A stretch of 64,000 nt of DNA from assembly GCF_910592395.1 (NCBI RefSeq), contig NC_088314.1:2480001-2544000 (forward strand), given 5' to 3'. A program made the position numbers and the translations under genes. The notes under the pieces are model-generated. The model ran no database searches. It was not told the origin of the DNA and was given only the letters and a program-made list of their open reading frames with translations. The stretch comes from Lineus longissimus (Eukaryota; Nemertea; Pilidiophora; Heteronemertea; Lineidae). Of this stretch, positions 46,007 through 58,500 are shown one piece after another (the stretch's first letter is position 1; every line of letters begins with the position of its first letter).

Positions 46007-47174
46007 TCAGTCCTTCATTTCACCTTCTTCATCTTCCTCCTCTACTCCTCGAATGTATAACACATTATTACACCTGAAATGAAAGAAGCAGACCACCATG
46101 AGAAATCAAATAATCTTCTACATGTTTATAAATCAAGCCACACAGGCTCATTTCTAAGCCGCAATACATGTATGTGTACACAAAAGTTTCAGGGATCTCC
46201 CGACTCTTCTCAGTCCTTCAATTAGACCAAAAACTAATGTGCCTGTGTATCCGTTGTCTACACCAGGGCAAGAAAGACGCTACCAGGTGAGAAACATGAG
46301 TAGCATATGATGGACTCACTCTTCCTCTGGCTAAAGAGAGAGTAGCTTGGCCATTAACACCTCCAAGTGCATAGCAAATGCTGAAGAAGAAAAGATTGAT
46401 GTCAGATTTTTCTCACCTGATTAAAACCTCTCCTAGATTACCCATGTTCACTCCATCAATGTATTCTTCAGTACTGAAAAGCTGAAAAATAAATGAAACT
46501 GTAAGTATGTTAATGGCTTGAACAAGGATTATTACTGGGTGTTAAGTACAAACACATGTTTATTTCATAGCAAATTTATTTTAATACCATCGAGTTCTAT
46601 CTAAAGATACAAGCACCGGTTATGTAAACTCAACTGACATCATTTATTATGTTTTTTTGTAACTCATTCACATAGACCAGTGTAGAATCTTACCTGTAGA
46701 TTCATGTATCCATCAACTGACACTAAGTAACCCTTGTATTCCATTCCCCATTTTAGCTTCACCATCACTGGTTTACCCGTAAGTCCATTCAAGAATGGCT
46801 TAGGGTTCAAGGGCATGGTCTGAAAAGGTATACAGAAACTTATCACGCAAGACTAGACCCACACACTGAGAAGTTACAGTGTATTCCTCCTCCTGACTTC
46901 TTCTGTGTCAGTACTGGTACGGAACACCGGATGGAAGACACTTCTGTTCGGGCAATGCTAAGGCATTATTCGTCGTGCAGTGCATAGCATGTGCATTCGA
47001 AAAGGAAAATAGCCACACCGGCAATTTTCAATGGAACGTACAAATATATCTACGGTTCATTTTAAGTTTCTCTAGGAACGGGCATGACCTATACTTATTA
47101 AAGATAATAACTACTTTAAATAAAAGTATATCTAAGAGTGAAAAAGTGCTTTTTCTTGAACTTACAGCCGACAT
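46007..47174 (-). CDS. SNRPF: Small nuclear ribonucleoprotein F (SmF)
   Basis: SmF is one of seven Sm-ring proteins that bind the U-rich Sm site of U1, U2, U4 and U5 snRNA in the spliceosome. Four exons: 47174-47166, 46819-46694, 46481-46417 and 46073-46007, 88 aa. The first exon codes only Met-Ser-Ala before a strong GTAAGT donor. The second gives [19 protein letters not shown] and the Sm1 motif [20 protein letters not shown]. Sm2 is [19 protein letters not shown], followed by an acidic tail. Length and sequence match the family closely (human 86 aa). An alternative start is the Met at 46816 in exon 2. The gene diverges from MED20 and shares its promoter. Confidence 0.96.
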
Positions 47175-47315
47175 TGTGAAGCTTTTGTGTGTGCACGCCG
47201 CGGTTCCGTCGCAGAATCGTATTGCGCATGCGCAGTGGAGTAATGGCAGCCTCCATGAAAATATAAAATTAAGAAGTTGATTTATTTATGACCTGTAATT
47301 CATAGATAGTACAGG
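47175..47315. promoter_or_regulatory. Divergent SmF/MED20 promoter with NRF1-type site
   Basis: Only 141 bases separate the SmF start codon (minus) from the MED20 start codon (plus). At 47223-47234 lies TGCGCATGCGCA, a perfect palindromic match to the NRF1 consensus (YGCGCAYGCGCR), and the surrounding 47200-47250 is the most CpG-rich stretch nearby. No TATA box lies at a suitable distance. This looks like a TATA-less housekeeping promoter firing both ways; both start sites must lie within it. Confidence 0.75.
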
Positions 47316-48677
47316 ATGGGCGTTGTTTGGTTAGTTGGCCATGAAAATCTGCTAAGAATCTTTCTTTATACAAATAATTGTGTCATAAATGCAATTGATA
47401 TTGAAGTTAGATGACTTTGAAAATAGTGTCCTATGCTAGCTGTACATTGATGTACAGGAATGTACAGGGTGTAACAAAAGGTAAACAACAGGAAGTTTCC
47501 TGACTATAGTTAGTTGTTTACTGTGTCAAAATAATTGCTTCGGAATTTTCTGCCCAATGACAATGCGACTTTTTTGATCATCTTCACGATAGGTGCCAGG
47601 TATTATTCCAGATCACCAGCAATATATTTGGTTTTGATCTTTCTCCATAGTGTGTTACAGTACCCCGTCCCTGAAAACAAGAGTGGCCAGCAGTCAGTTG
47701 ATCTGCTGCAGAGACTGATTGAAGACTTGGGCGCAACTAGAACAGGAACATTCTGTGTGGATTGTGAGACATACCAGTCCACGCAAACAAGTGAGCAGTT
47801 CCTTCTGTGAATTTATTTCTATCATTGATTCATTCACTGTCTTGATGCCTTTTTCTCTATGAGTATCTTAGAGTTTCAAACCCTGAGTATCATTGTGGCT
47901 TTTAACGAATTCTGCAGATGTCAATTGTGTCATTGTCAACATCGCAGAGTGAATTTGATAAAAGCTTTTGTCCTTTTCCAGATCCCCAACGTCTAGTCCA
48001 TGTCCTCCACAACACTGAACAGCCTGCGTCATGTTTTGCTGTCCTCGACACAGGGACTGGTCTCGTAGCAGACATTCTATATGACCACCTGATGCTCAAA
48101 CTAAAGGGCTTCTACACAGCAAGGAAAAATAACCGAGTAGAGTGCAAAGGACAGCGGTATGTGTATGGGGACTTCATCATCAAAGTTGGTTCCGTTAATA
48201 TTGGACAGAACATGAGCTTCAAAGGAATTTTAGTTGAGGTAAGAATCTTTTCAAATCAGTCATTTATAGTTACACCTTCTTTTGGATTGTCTAGAATCTT
48301 GGTGAGTTGATAAATTGGCAAATTCAATTGTCACCCCCTGTAGATGGTGGCCACCTGCTTGAATGACCTCGCATTCACTGAGACTAGAAATGATGTCTAA
48401 TGTAAACCCTGATCTTATCCTCATGATTATTGCATCATCTCTTGTTCACTCTCTATTTCAATTCCAGCTCGAGTATGGACCATGCGTCGTCCCTGTAGAC
48501 TGTTGGAATCTCATGAAGGAGCTTCTACAAGGGTTCATGGGAAACCATGCGGAAAATCTCAGCATTTACCTGAAGGGCAAGATGGAGCAGGTCTATGCGC
48601 CATTGGATACCATGCAGCAGTACCTCGAACATTTCAATAACTTTAGGAAGGTGTCCTCAGGAACTGTTTCCAGATGA
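47316..48677 (+). CDS. MED20: Mediator complex subunit 20
   Basis: MED20 is a head-module subunit of Mediator, which bridges transcription activators and RNA polymerase II in the nucleus; it pairs with MED18. Four exons: 47316-47329, 47651-47790, 47982-48238, 48468-48677, 206 aa (human 212). Exon 1 codes only MGVV plus two bases of a Cys and uses a GTTAGT donor; the join gives [13 protein letters not shown], which matches the family start. Further family blocks: [71 protein letters not shown] and [15 protein letters not shown]. The stop is TGA at 48675. It converges with urocanase. Confidence 0.96.
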
Positions 48678-49512
48678 GACATTCGAGTAAAATTCAATGA
48701 GAAAATGTGCTATTTGTTATTGACCTTGATGTTGTGGCTATATGCCATATCACTGCCAGGCCATGTGAAGTTGACTCCAGTGCAGTGGAGCTTGGGCTTT
48801 TCAATAACAGGCTTCATTCAGATGTGGTCGGAAGTACTGAAATTTATCTGAAGATTCACCATGTCAGACAGTGTGAGCAATAGAAGTACCTGAACATGGT
48901 GTTCTCATTGTAGGATATATGTGTGAAGAAAAGAAATAATAAAAATATTTTATAGAAATCAATATTTTATTGTTCTTTATTCATGTTATAGCGATTTTAT
49001 AGTAATGACAATTCATGCAAGAGATTGTCATGCACTGACATGATGATGCTCTGCAAGCAGCATTTTGGGAATGGTGTAAGCGACCCTTACAAATTAAAAG
49101 TAAATCTAAATGAAAAAAATCACTCTTTGGAATACCAAAACTAATGGAATCAACAACAATCGATGATAAAATCTACAAAAAATCAAACCGGAATATCACT
49201 GTTTCCAAATGAAGAATAACTGAATCAAACTCAACCTAAACTATACATGTAGATGATAACAGACTAAAAATGAAAACCTCAAACTGAAGACTGCAGAGAC
49301 ATAGTCATGATTGTATAGCTGCCAAGTTGCTAAAGATTAAAAGCTGTCACTTTTGACAATAAAAATAGATGAGAATAGCTGAACAGAAGAGATCTATATT
49401 TCATTATAATATATAGGTTTTCCCTGGAATGATCCTGTTTTACAGTAGTTCTGGAAGTATAGCACATATCATTGTCCTAACACTGACTTTAATATTCTCC
49501 TGGTTGTCATGA
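48678..49512. other. Convergent intergenic stretch between MED20 and urocanase
   Basis: This holds the two 3' UTRs. Apart from the poly(A) signals near 48940-48980 I see no gene, repeat or structured element. It is strongly A+T rich. Confidence 0.6.
48938..48943 (+). terminator. Poly(A) signal AATAAA of MED20
   Basis: AATAAA lies 260 bases after the MED20 stop in a very A-rich stretch. Facing it, TTTATT copies around 48966-48981 could serve as AATAAA for urocanase on the other strand, so the two 3' ends meet or overlap here. Confidence 0.6.
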
Positions 49513-52500
49513 TCAGTCTTGAAGCGCCCTGTCCAAGATGGAAGGATCCTGTACCCTGTTTGGAAGGGTTACCTTCAGCTTGCTGTCCTGATCCATCGCA
49601 CGGCAGATCGCCTCCTTGGCATTGTTGTTTCCAGACCAACAACGTCTAGCAACCTGCAGATAGATAAACTGGTAAATGAAAATATGAAATCAAGACCAGT
49701 TGCATGGGAATAACCATCCCATGTGGCTGCACGACGCGGGAATGGCAGCTCACATTTTCCAATGTATTTCTACAGGCAGCAACACCAAATCCAAATTTGC
49801 AAAAGCCTCAGTCTCTTTTAAAAATGCCAACCATATTTCTAAGCCCAACTTACCCCATTAGAGACATCCCAGGCAAGCATCCTCTCGGCTCTTTCAGCAG
49901 CCTGCTCTGACCCATCAAGGACAAGACCAAATCCACCGTTGATCACCTCACCCCTGGAAGGCAATGGCAATGATTAATTGATCATACAATATACTATACC
50001 CGCCAAGTATAATTCTACTGCAAAAGTTAGTATTTCCCATGCACTATCATCAAAAAAATTTGCTTTAAGTTTACCAACACCCATCATTTGAATATATTTT
50101 TAGACATTATTTGAATAGGCAATGAGGAAAGCCTACACTTACCATCCAACTCCTCCACCATTATGTAAGGCAACCCAAGTGGCACCGCGGAAGCTGTCAC
50201 CAATGGCATTCTGGACAGCCATATCTGCAATGAAAACCATATTTTTACTGTTCAAGATATGAACCAAGTTATTCCTCCATGAAGCCATGGAAGAAAACCA
50301 CTGGGCCCAATACACTGAAGATGTATTTGCTAATTGTAGACCGTTGTCACTATAAAGTTTAGTTTCCACATTCTCATCTTCAGAAAATGTCTCAATATGT
50401 TTACCGGCCTCGGCTTAGAATCATTTTACAGAATGTGACTCTGTTTGATATTCACCACAATGACCACTTTTGCCGATGCATAGCCAACTGTCATATTTCA
50501 ACATACCTGCACAGAAAGCAGATCCATCATAAATGTTGGAGGTCTCCCTAAATGGACTGTCGGTACCACTCACATCATGGTGGTCACGGCTTATTACAAC
50601 TGGGCCCTGAAATCATAAATATCAATATTGAGTAGAACTACTTAGGTGAGGACTGACAAATGCCGATAGAAAGATCTGACGACAGGGTCTGAATGCATGG
50701 ATGTGACAAGCCCAAATGGACCTGACAAGTCTCGGAACAAAATGTGTCGTTCAAAAGAGAAAGAATCCTCCGAGATGAACCTACCTGGAGCCTTCTGTCA
50801 GCAACAGCCTGATTAAAGGCCAAGGCAAGAGCAACTCTTCCTTCCTGGTCTGAGTAAAGGATGCGTGCTTGGGAACCAACAACCTGTAAAAGATAAGTGG
50901 CATCATATTACATCTAACAATGGCTTTATTTTTTCCAAATATTCATATGATGTAGATGGAGAAATTAAATCTGGTGTACTTCCCGCCTAAAAAAACAACT
51001 GCTGACCTAAAATAAGAACAAAAATATCTACGCAAGCAAACCATTGAGTAGAGCAAACAATGCCAATGAACAACCCATTTTCTATTATTACCAGTACCTG
51101 GCTTTGAATATAGCTGCAATCATGGGTTGCCTTGGCTAAAAACCTCTGCAGCATCAATGAATATTTCATTCCGATTTGTTATTATCTTTATTTTGGGCAA
51201 ATAACAGCGAGTAAATGTACCAGTTGGTCAATTTATATTTCATGACATATGATTTTTTCAGGAGTAGAGCAAAACATTCCCATACACAATCACATTGGCA
51301 CTGCATAAATATTTGATGAACCATTGCACCGCAATTCATTATTGCACAATTATTGCAAGAACAATGATATAACCTTAGAGCAGGCAAGGCCGACTCTAGT
51401 TTGAGACTAACAGAATCTCTCACATGTAGCTGTATTTGCGTAAAATCAATATTAGGAGCTATTCTGAGTCTACACTGCAGTATCAGACTGATGTGTGTGA
51501 TGCTGATGAAACCAAGTGCTTGGCTGCGTTCCCACAGAGTGGTTATCGTGAACGAGTACAGCACTAGGACCAGCATCCCAATTTGATATGATCTGGATGT
51601 ATAAATTCAGTGTTGTCAGATAAAGAAATTCGAGGGGAATGTTCAGAGTGTGATGCCTCGCATTCAAGTGGTCCTTGAAATCAGAGGAATGATTTCATCA
51701 TAATTTGGTACCGGTAAGTCAATGTCTACTTTTTGTCCATCAGCATCACCTAGCAACGTGTTGCCAGGCAGATATTACATGTAGCTTGACTGCCTCATCT
51801 TAGAGACAATAGACCCTGTACATGCAGGATGCTGGACTAGATGTCAGCATCCTCAGTGTCAGAGGCAGAAAATCAATCTTAGAGTCTGCACAAGACACTG
51901 TGTGTTCCCTCATCGGTTAACTGAAACTGCCTCATTGCATGCTCGAAACAATGATGGAATAATTCATCAAAAGTTAGCTAACCCATTCATCATTCCTTTC
52001 AACTAAAAGGATCAAGAAATACTTTTCATCTTCAGAATGGCGAAGACACGCTTTCAAAAAGAGAAGACACGAAGTCGGCTGCAATCGGCCACCATCATGA
52101 GCATGAGGCCCCTGAACCGCCTCAAGCTGTGGATCATGTGTTCCATCGCTCTCGGTATCGTCTACTTGTTTGTGGACCAGATGTACAAGATACCCAGATG
52201 GAACATGCAGAGGAGGAATATAGAAGTGTAAGTAAAAACACCGGAATCGGACTTGTAATCAAATTACTTGTGACCGCAGGCAAGTCACCTGATTCCTTGT
52301 GTCTGTTTAACTAGATTCCTTGCGTCAGAATCTTCAAGACAGGACAAACAACTATCTTATACAATGGGTAAATGAATATTGTGTAACTTGAGGGCTACTG
52401 CCAACACGACTGAAGACAGAAGTCAGGTGAAAGTCACATCATCTGGTTTCAGCAGACTCAAATGGCATACCGGTATGCTACTCTCATCGGGACTCACTAA

Positions 52501-55500
52501 GAAACAATAAGCACAATCTATACTTGTATTTCTTCTGATTTCAGGACAACCACAGAAGATATGAGCAAATACATGACGGGCTGGTTAGTGCCGCGATTAC
52601 TAACAAAACCACAAGACATTCCTACGCCCCCATCTCAGAGTGAAGACATAGACAAACCTGAAGCTGTGATAAGTAAACAAATTGAAACTCAGGGACTTAT
52701 GTACAGAGAGAAACCAGTAGAGGCCCAAACAATTCCAAAAGACCTCTCAGGATTCATTAAAGGGGAGGAATTGTCATCAATCAATATCACCAATTTGAAG
52801 ATCTATGTATATCCACTCCCAGAACTACTGAACAGAGACTTGAAGAGGTGTGCCGAGCAAAATGAACAAAATGAAATGTGTTTAGATCTTTCAAATGATG
52901 GATTTGGTAGTACTGCTTATATCTACGAACAAATATCCAGCCATGTTACGCACAAGTTCTCCCTTGAAGTACTCTTCCACGAAAATTTGAAAATCAGCTC
53001 GTTGGTGACTTCAGATCCACGTATGGCAGACCTGTTCTACATCCCCTACTACGCTGCTATGAACTGCTTCTGTACAAATCCGTCCAATAAGAATTTTGAT
53101 GCCCTATTATGGGATATTCTGCTGCGGGAAAACACATATTTGATGGACGGGAAGCCGCACTTCATGGCAATTGGAAATAGTAGACAGGTAAGGGTTAATG
53201 CTGCAGTGACTCCGGATTCCTCTCATTGGCCAAGAAAATACTTAAGTTCTTGAAGATGGCTATGGATAACAGACGTTGGCTTGATTTCTGGGGAGTAACG
53301 AGAAAAATATCTTGACACACGTCACAAGTACTTCATGTTGAGTGACAGAACTGAAAGATCAGAATTATTATTTTCAGGAGATGTCAAGTCCATCTTGCCC
53401 CTTCTTTGTCAATCAACGATATTCCAATCTGATATTCCTCATCCCGGAGAATACCATGACCACAGACTCGGCAAACAGCAGACTCTACTTCTCCACATCA
53501 AACAACCAGAACAACACTATCCTCGTCCCCTACCCCTCCTACCTCCACTTCAACACACCGGATGCTGAGATTGAAATCGGGTATCGCTCCCTATTCACTG
53601 TGATGATCGCATCAACTACGACAAGCACAGATGACCACTTAAGCAGTCTTCTCATAGTAAGTGCCGAATAGACTTTCTTTGACCAACAGAATTAGAACAA
53701 CGCGTTCTGTGCCCTTTTCATCCACTGAGGGATTTCCGATTGTCCAATCAGAATTGCTGAATTTTCATCAGTCCATCAGTCATCACAACTATATATTCAT
53801 TCATGACCCCAAGGTTAATTGTATCCTTCTAACGCACATGAGTTGTGACCATCTCTCAGCAGTTATTGTGCAAGATTGGAAAGTTTTTGTTCTTCATTCC
53901 AGTCCCAGGTCAGTGAGTCCAGGTACAGGCACACCATGAAGTACATGGGCCACTTCTACCGAATGCCCCTCACTGACTGCCTAGACAGGAAGAAAACATC
54001 TCTAGTTGTAACTGATCTCTTGAGGAGAGCTCTATTTTGCCTGCAGGTAAGCATGAGTTGATCAATCCTCGAATTCACCATCGCATTTACGAACCATGGC
54101 AGAGTAAAACGTCATTGCTGCCAGAAGTGTCCTTTTCAATACAGCCAAAGACAAATCTTATTGAAGCTCATGTAGTATGCTATAGTCCCTGTAACATTAT
54201 GACGACCAAGTTGCCATTATTCTGTTTCAGCCGCCAGGAGAAATACCACCCAAGAAATCCTTTTACGATGCATTACTCAGCGGCTGCATCCCTGTGGTCT
54301 TCCAATCAGGCATCGACTTTCCATTCAGCGACATGCTCAATTACAATACTTTCACACTTTATATCGACCCAAAAGAAATTCTTGAAAATCGTGCAGACAT
54401 TGTCAAGATCCTTAGAAAAGTTCCGAGGAGACAGGTCAAACAGATGCAGCAGACGATTAAAACGATAGCAAAGTTTCTGCAGTACGGCTTGTATGAAGGA
54501 GAGGATGCCTTCACAATGAGCATGAGGGAAGTTATCAGGGCTTTTGGGATGGAGAAGTTCACAGGTGAGCTAAGGGTCCTCAGAATTGCCAACAGTTCAA
54601 GTTGACTTTGCTATGATGTAGACCAGAACCACACTCAGCAGGCCTTGTGACTGCCATCAGGAAGAACAGAGATGATTTCTGTCAATCAAGATTACCAGCT
54701 ACCAGCCTAGAACAGCTTTTAATTACCTCCTTTTTCTTTTTTTCCCCAGGTCATCCCACTCTGAATCCCAAAGGTTCCATTCATGAGGTCAACGAGAAGA
54801 AGGAACCTGTAGACAAACAGACATTGGACCCAAACAACATTCGACCAGTAGTTGAAAAGGACAGTTATTCCTACGATGATTACATGGAACGTACACCAGA
54901 CAAGGAACTGACAAGGAATGAAGAGTATGCTGCCATCTATGGGGGGAAAGACAACTATCAAGCTGCTGGGAATGGAGGGCGACCGAAGCAGGTGCTCGGG
55001 AACAATGGAAAAGAGTTGAGAATAAACAAAGATGGTGGCGAAGCAAGGATTCGTATTGAGCAGACGCCAGTAGAACAGCAGACGTCAGTTCAAAGGAATG
55101 AAAGTATTGATGAGGGTGCAATGTTTGAAGCTACCGTGACCTCAACTAATACTGACACAAACACCGACACACCTCATGAAACAAATCTAGCTGAAAATGT
55201 TGATGTTGGCAATATAGATCCAAATAATAATAACATTGCTGGCACACAAACTCAAATGGATTCACTGCCAGTGCAATATGTACAATTTGGTGCCTATACA
55301 CCCTTAACGCATGTCCACCCACCATCTGATGGAAATAATCCACCAATAAACAATGGATCACCAGAGGTTGATACAGATCCCACTGAGAATAGAATAGAAC
55401 CAAATAATTCTAATATGAATGCTCAAGTAATACCCGACAACAATGCTGAAACACCTAATCAGGACAACTCTTTGATGGGTGGAGGTGCAACACTCAATGT

Positions 55501-58500
55501 GGCACAAACCCATGGCAGTCCATTGAACAACTTTGACAGAAACTGGAAGGTTTCAGAAACAAAGATTGGAGGGATAAGAGTAGAGAATATGCCACCTCCA
55601 ATGAAGGAACTAGTGTCATATCGTTCAGATGGGACCCCAGTCGTTCTAAAGGATAATGGGTACAGACCAGTCAGCAATGCTCCACCAGATAATGGGTACC
55701 AACCTCCAGAAGATAAAGGGAAAAGACCTTCGGGTAACAAGGCTCCAGTAAATGATGGGTACAGACCAAGTGATCCAGTGAATAATGAGTACAAACCAGC
55801 GGACAATACTCCAATAGATAATGGGTATAAAGCAGTTGAAAATTCTCCAGTAGGCAATGGGTACAGGCCGGTCAACCATGCTCCAGTAGACAACGGGTAC
55901 AGGCCGGTTAACAATGCTCCAGTAGACAATGGGTACAGGCCGGTTAACAATGCTCCAGTAGACAATGGGTACAGGCCGGTTAACAATGCTCCAGTAGACA
56001 ATGGGTACAGGCTGGTTAACAATGCTCCAGTAGACAATGCGTACAGGCCGGTTAACAATGCTCCAATAGACAATGGGTACAGGCCGGTTAACACTGCTCC
56101 AGTAGACAATGGGTACAGGCCGGTTAACAATGCTCCAGTAGACAATGGGTACAGGCCGGTTAACAATGCTCCAGTAGGCAATGGGTACAGGCTGGTTAAC
56201 AATGCTCCAGTAGACAATGGGTACAGGCCGGTTAACAATGCTCCAGTAGGCAATGGGTACAGGCCGGTTAACAATGCTCCAGTAGGCAATGGGTACAGGC
56301 TGGTTAACAATGCTCCAGTAGACAATGGGTACAGGCCGGTTAACAATGCTCCAATAAATAATGGGTACAGACCAGTAGACAGAGCTGCAGTAAACAATGG
56401 ATACAGATCGCTAAATGCTCCAGTAAATACTGTGTACAAACCAGTTAAGACCCTCAGACAAGTTAACAATGCTCCAGTTAATAATGGGTACAAAGCAGTT
56501 AACAATCCTGTAAATAACGGGTTTGCAGTTGCACCAATCAATGATGCCCAAATAGATAATGGTTACAGACCAATTAACAATGCTCCAGTTAATGTGCCAG
56601 TTAATAATCAGTACAAGCAGGCGGTTAACACTGCTCAAGTAAATAATGTTTACAGACCAGTAAACAATGCTCCAGGAGATAATGGGCATGTGCCAATTAG
56701 TAATGGGTACAAGCAAGCTCCAGTAAACAAAGTGTACAGGCCAGTAGTCAACAATGCTCAAGAAAATAATGGGTACAGACCAACGGTTAACAATGCTCAA
56801 GATAATAATGGGTACAGGCCAGTTGTTAACAACGCTCAAGTAAATAATGGGTACAGAAAAGTAGTCAATGATCTTCCAGTAAATAATGGGTACAAACCAC
56901 TGGTTGGCAATATTCTTGAAAATAATGGATATGAACATAACCTTGTAAGAGGCCTTGGGAATGAGAATAATGGATACAAACCACAAGATGGGATCAGCCT
57001 TGGAAACAAGGGGTCTAGACCAAGCCTCGCAAATCATGGTTACAAACTGTTGGTTGAAACTGGCCTCAAAAATAATGGCTATAGACCACAAGCTAAAAAT
57101 CAAATAGGAAGTAATTCACAGCCAAATGAACTGAAAAGCGAAATGACAAATAGCATCAGGTATCAAATGATGTTGGATGAACGGAATAGAGCTTTGTACC
57201 AAAATACTGGTACACAAACCCAGAACAATGGCCCTCTTCTGAACACTGAATATAAAGAGGGAAATTTTCAAAACCCCATCAACTACCAACAACAATTTGG
57301 TACAAAAAATACGCTGAATTCTCCAAATCAATACTTAACAAAACAGTCACAGGGTCAAGGTCAAGGGTTACAACAACACACTCAGAACCCAAGTTTGCAA
57401 GGACCTCCATTGGGTAATTTTCCAAAGGTCCCACAACAGCTATATCCAAGTCAAGGTCATTTCAATAGTCAGGGTCATTCGAACACAGATCAGGGTCAGG
57501 CTTCTGCTCATGGTATAGGTCGAGGCCAGTATTATGAGCAAACAAAAGTCTCCCAGCAAGGACAATATTTACAAAACAGACCAAACGTTCCATGGCAAAA
57601 TTCCGTTCATCCAACTGCTCAACGAGTACAGTACTTGAGAAGAAATAAGCAAACACCATTACAGTACCTAACTTATGCCCCAAGAGTTCAAAGGAAGTTG
57701 ATAAACAATAATGGACACATTTTAATGCTACCAAAAGATGCTGTTAACCAGGAAACATATCAGGAGAATCAGAAGAAAATGATGTAATGACATACACATG
57801 TACATGTTTGTAAATAAACTATTGCCAATTTTCCAATTGTTTTGCTCAAGTACTATAACAAGTGTGTTTTGTGAAGGAAGTGCAATGTGTGATAATAAAG
57901 TTGTGATTTACGATTTATTTATTCAGTAAATGAAGTTCATACAAATTTTGTGTCAGTTTGTCATTTCTAAAAATATCTCCCCTTATGTTCCCCACACTGA
58001 CACCCAAACCCCACTATGATGGTCACAGTATGTAAACTCCTCGATTCGACAGGATGGTTTCTGAATTAGGCTGGAATGAATTGGAGCTTAAAAGAGCACT
58101 TTGAGACAGTAGCTGTACAATTTAAAGTGCAACATCAGAGTTAAGATTTCATTTCTCTCATCTGTTTGGTATTTATGACATGAGAGATGACGGAGACTCA
58201 CCAGTTTGTGTTTGCCTGCTTCCTTGATCCACCTGATATTGTCAGCATACTGTTGTTTCACATGGTTGGGCACTGAAAACAGAACCCTAGGACATAAACA
58301 ACACTTTAAAGTAGAATCAGACCCATTTGAGAAAGGCCTCAAAAGGGAGAGCCACTTCAGTAAAGTACAAGACTAGACACTACATGCCAAATGGAATATT
58401 GCTTGTTAAACTGAAATTCATCCCAAAGGCTGTATTACTCACACTGGGCTCCCTTTGTCTCAATGATGCCTTCCATGACAGCGGTTGCCAGCTCATCAGT

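Noticed and set aside
46814-46816. Starting SmF at the Met in exon 2
   Set aside because: The upstream exon with Met-Ser-Ala and a perfect donor gives a family-like N-terminus and joins in frame. The internal Met remains possible.
55459-56541. A 360-codon open frame on the minus strand over the exostosin repeat tail
   Set aside because: Its length comes from the 36-bp repeat being open in several frames. It has no start context, domain or splice support, and the plus strand is clearly coding.
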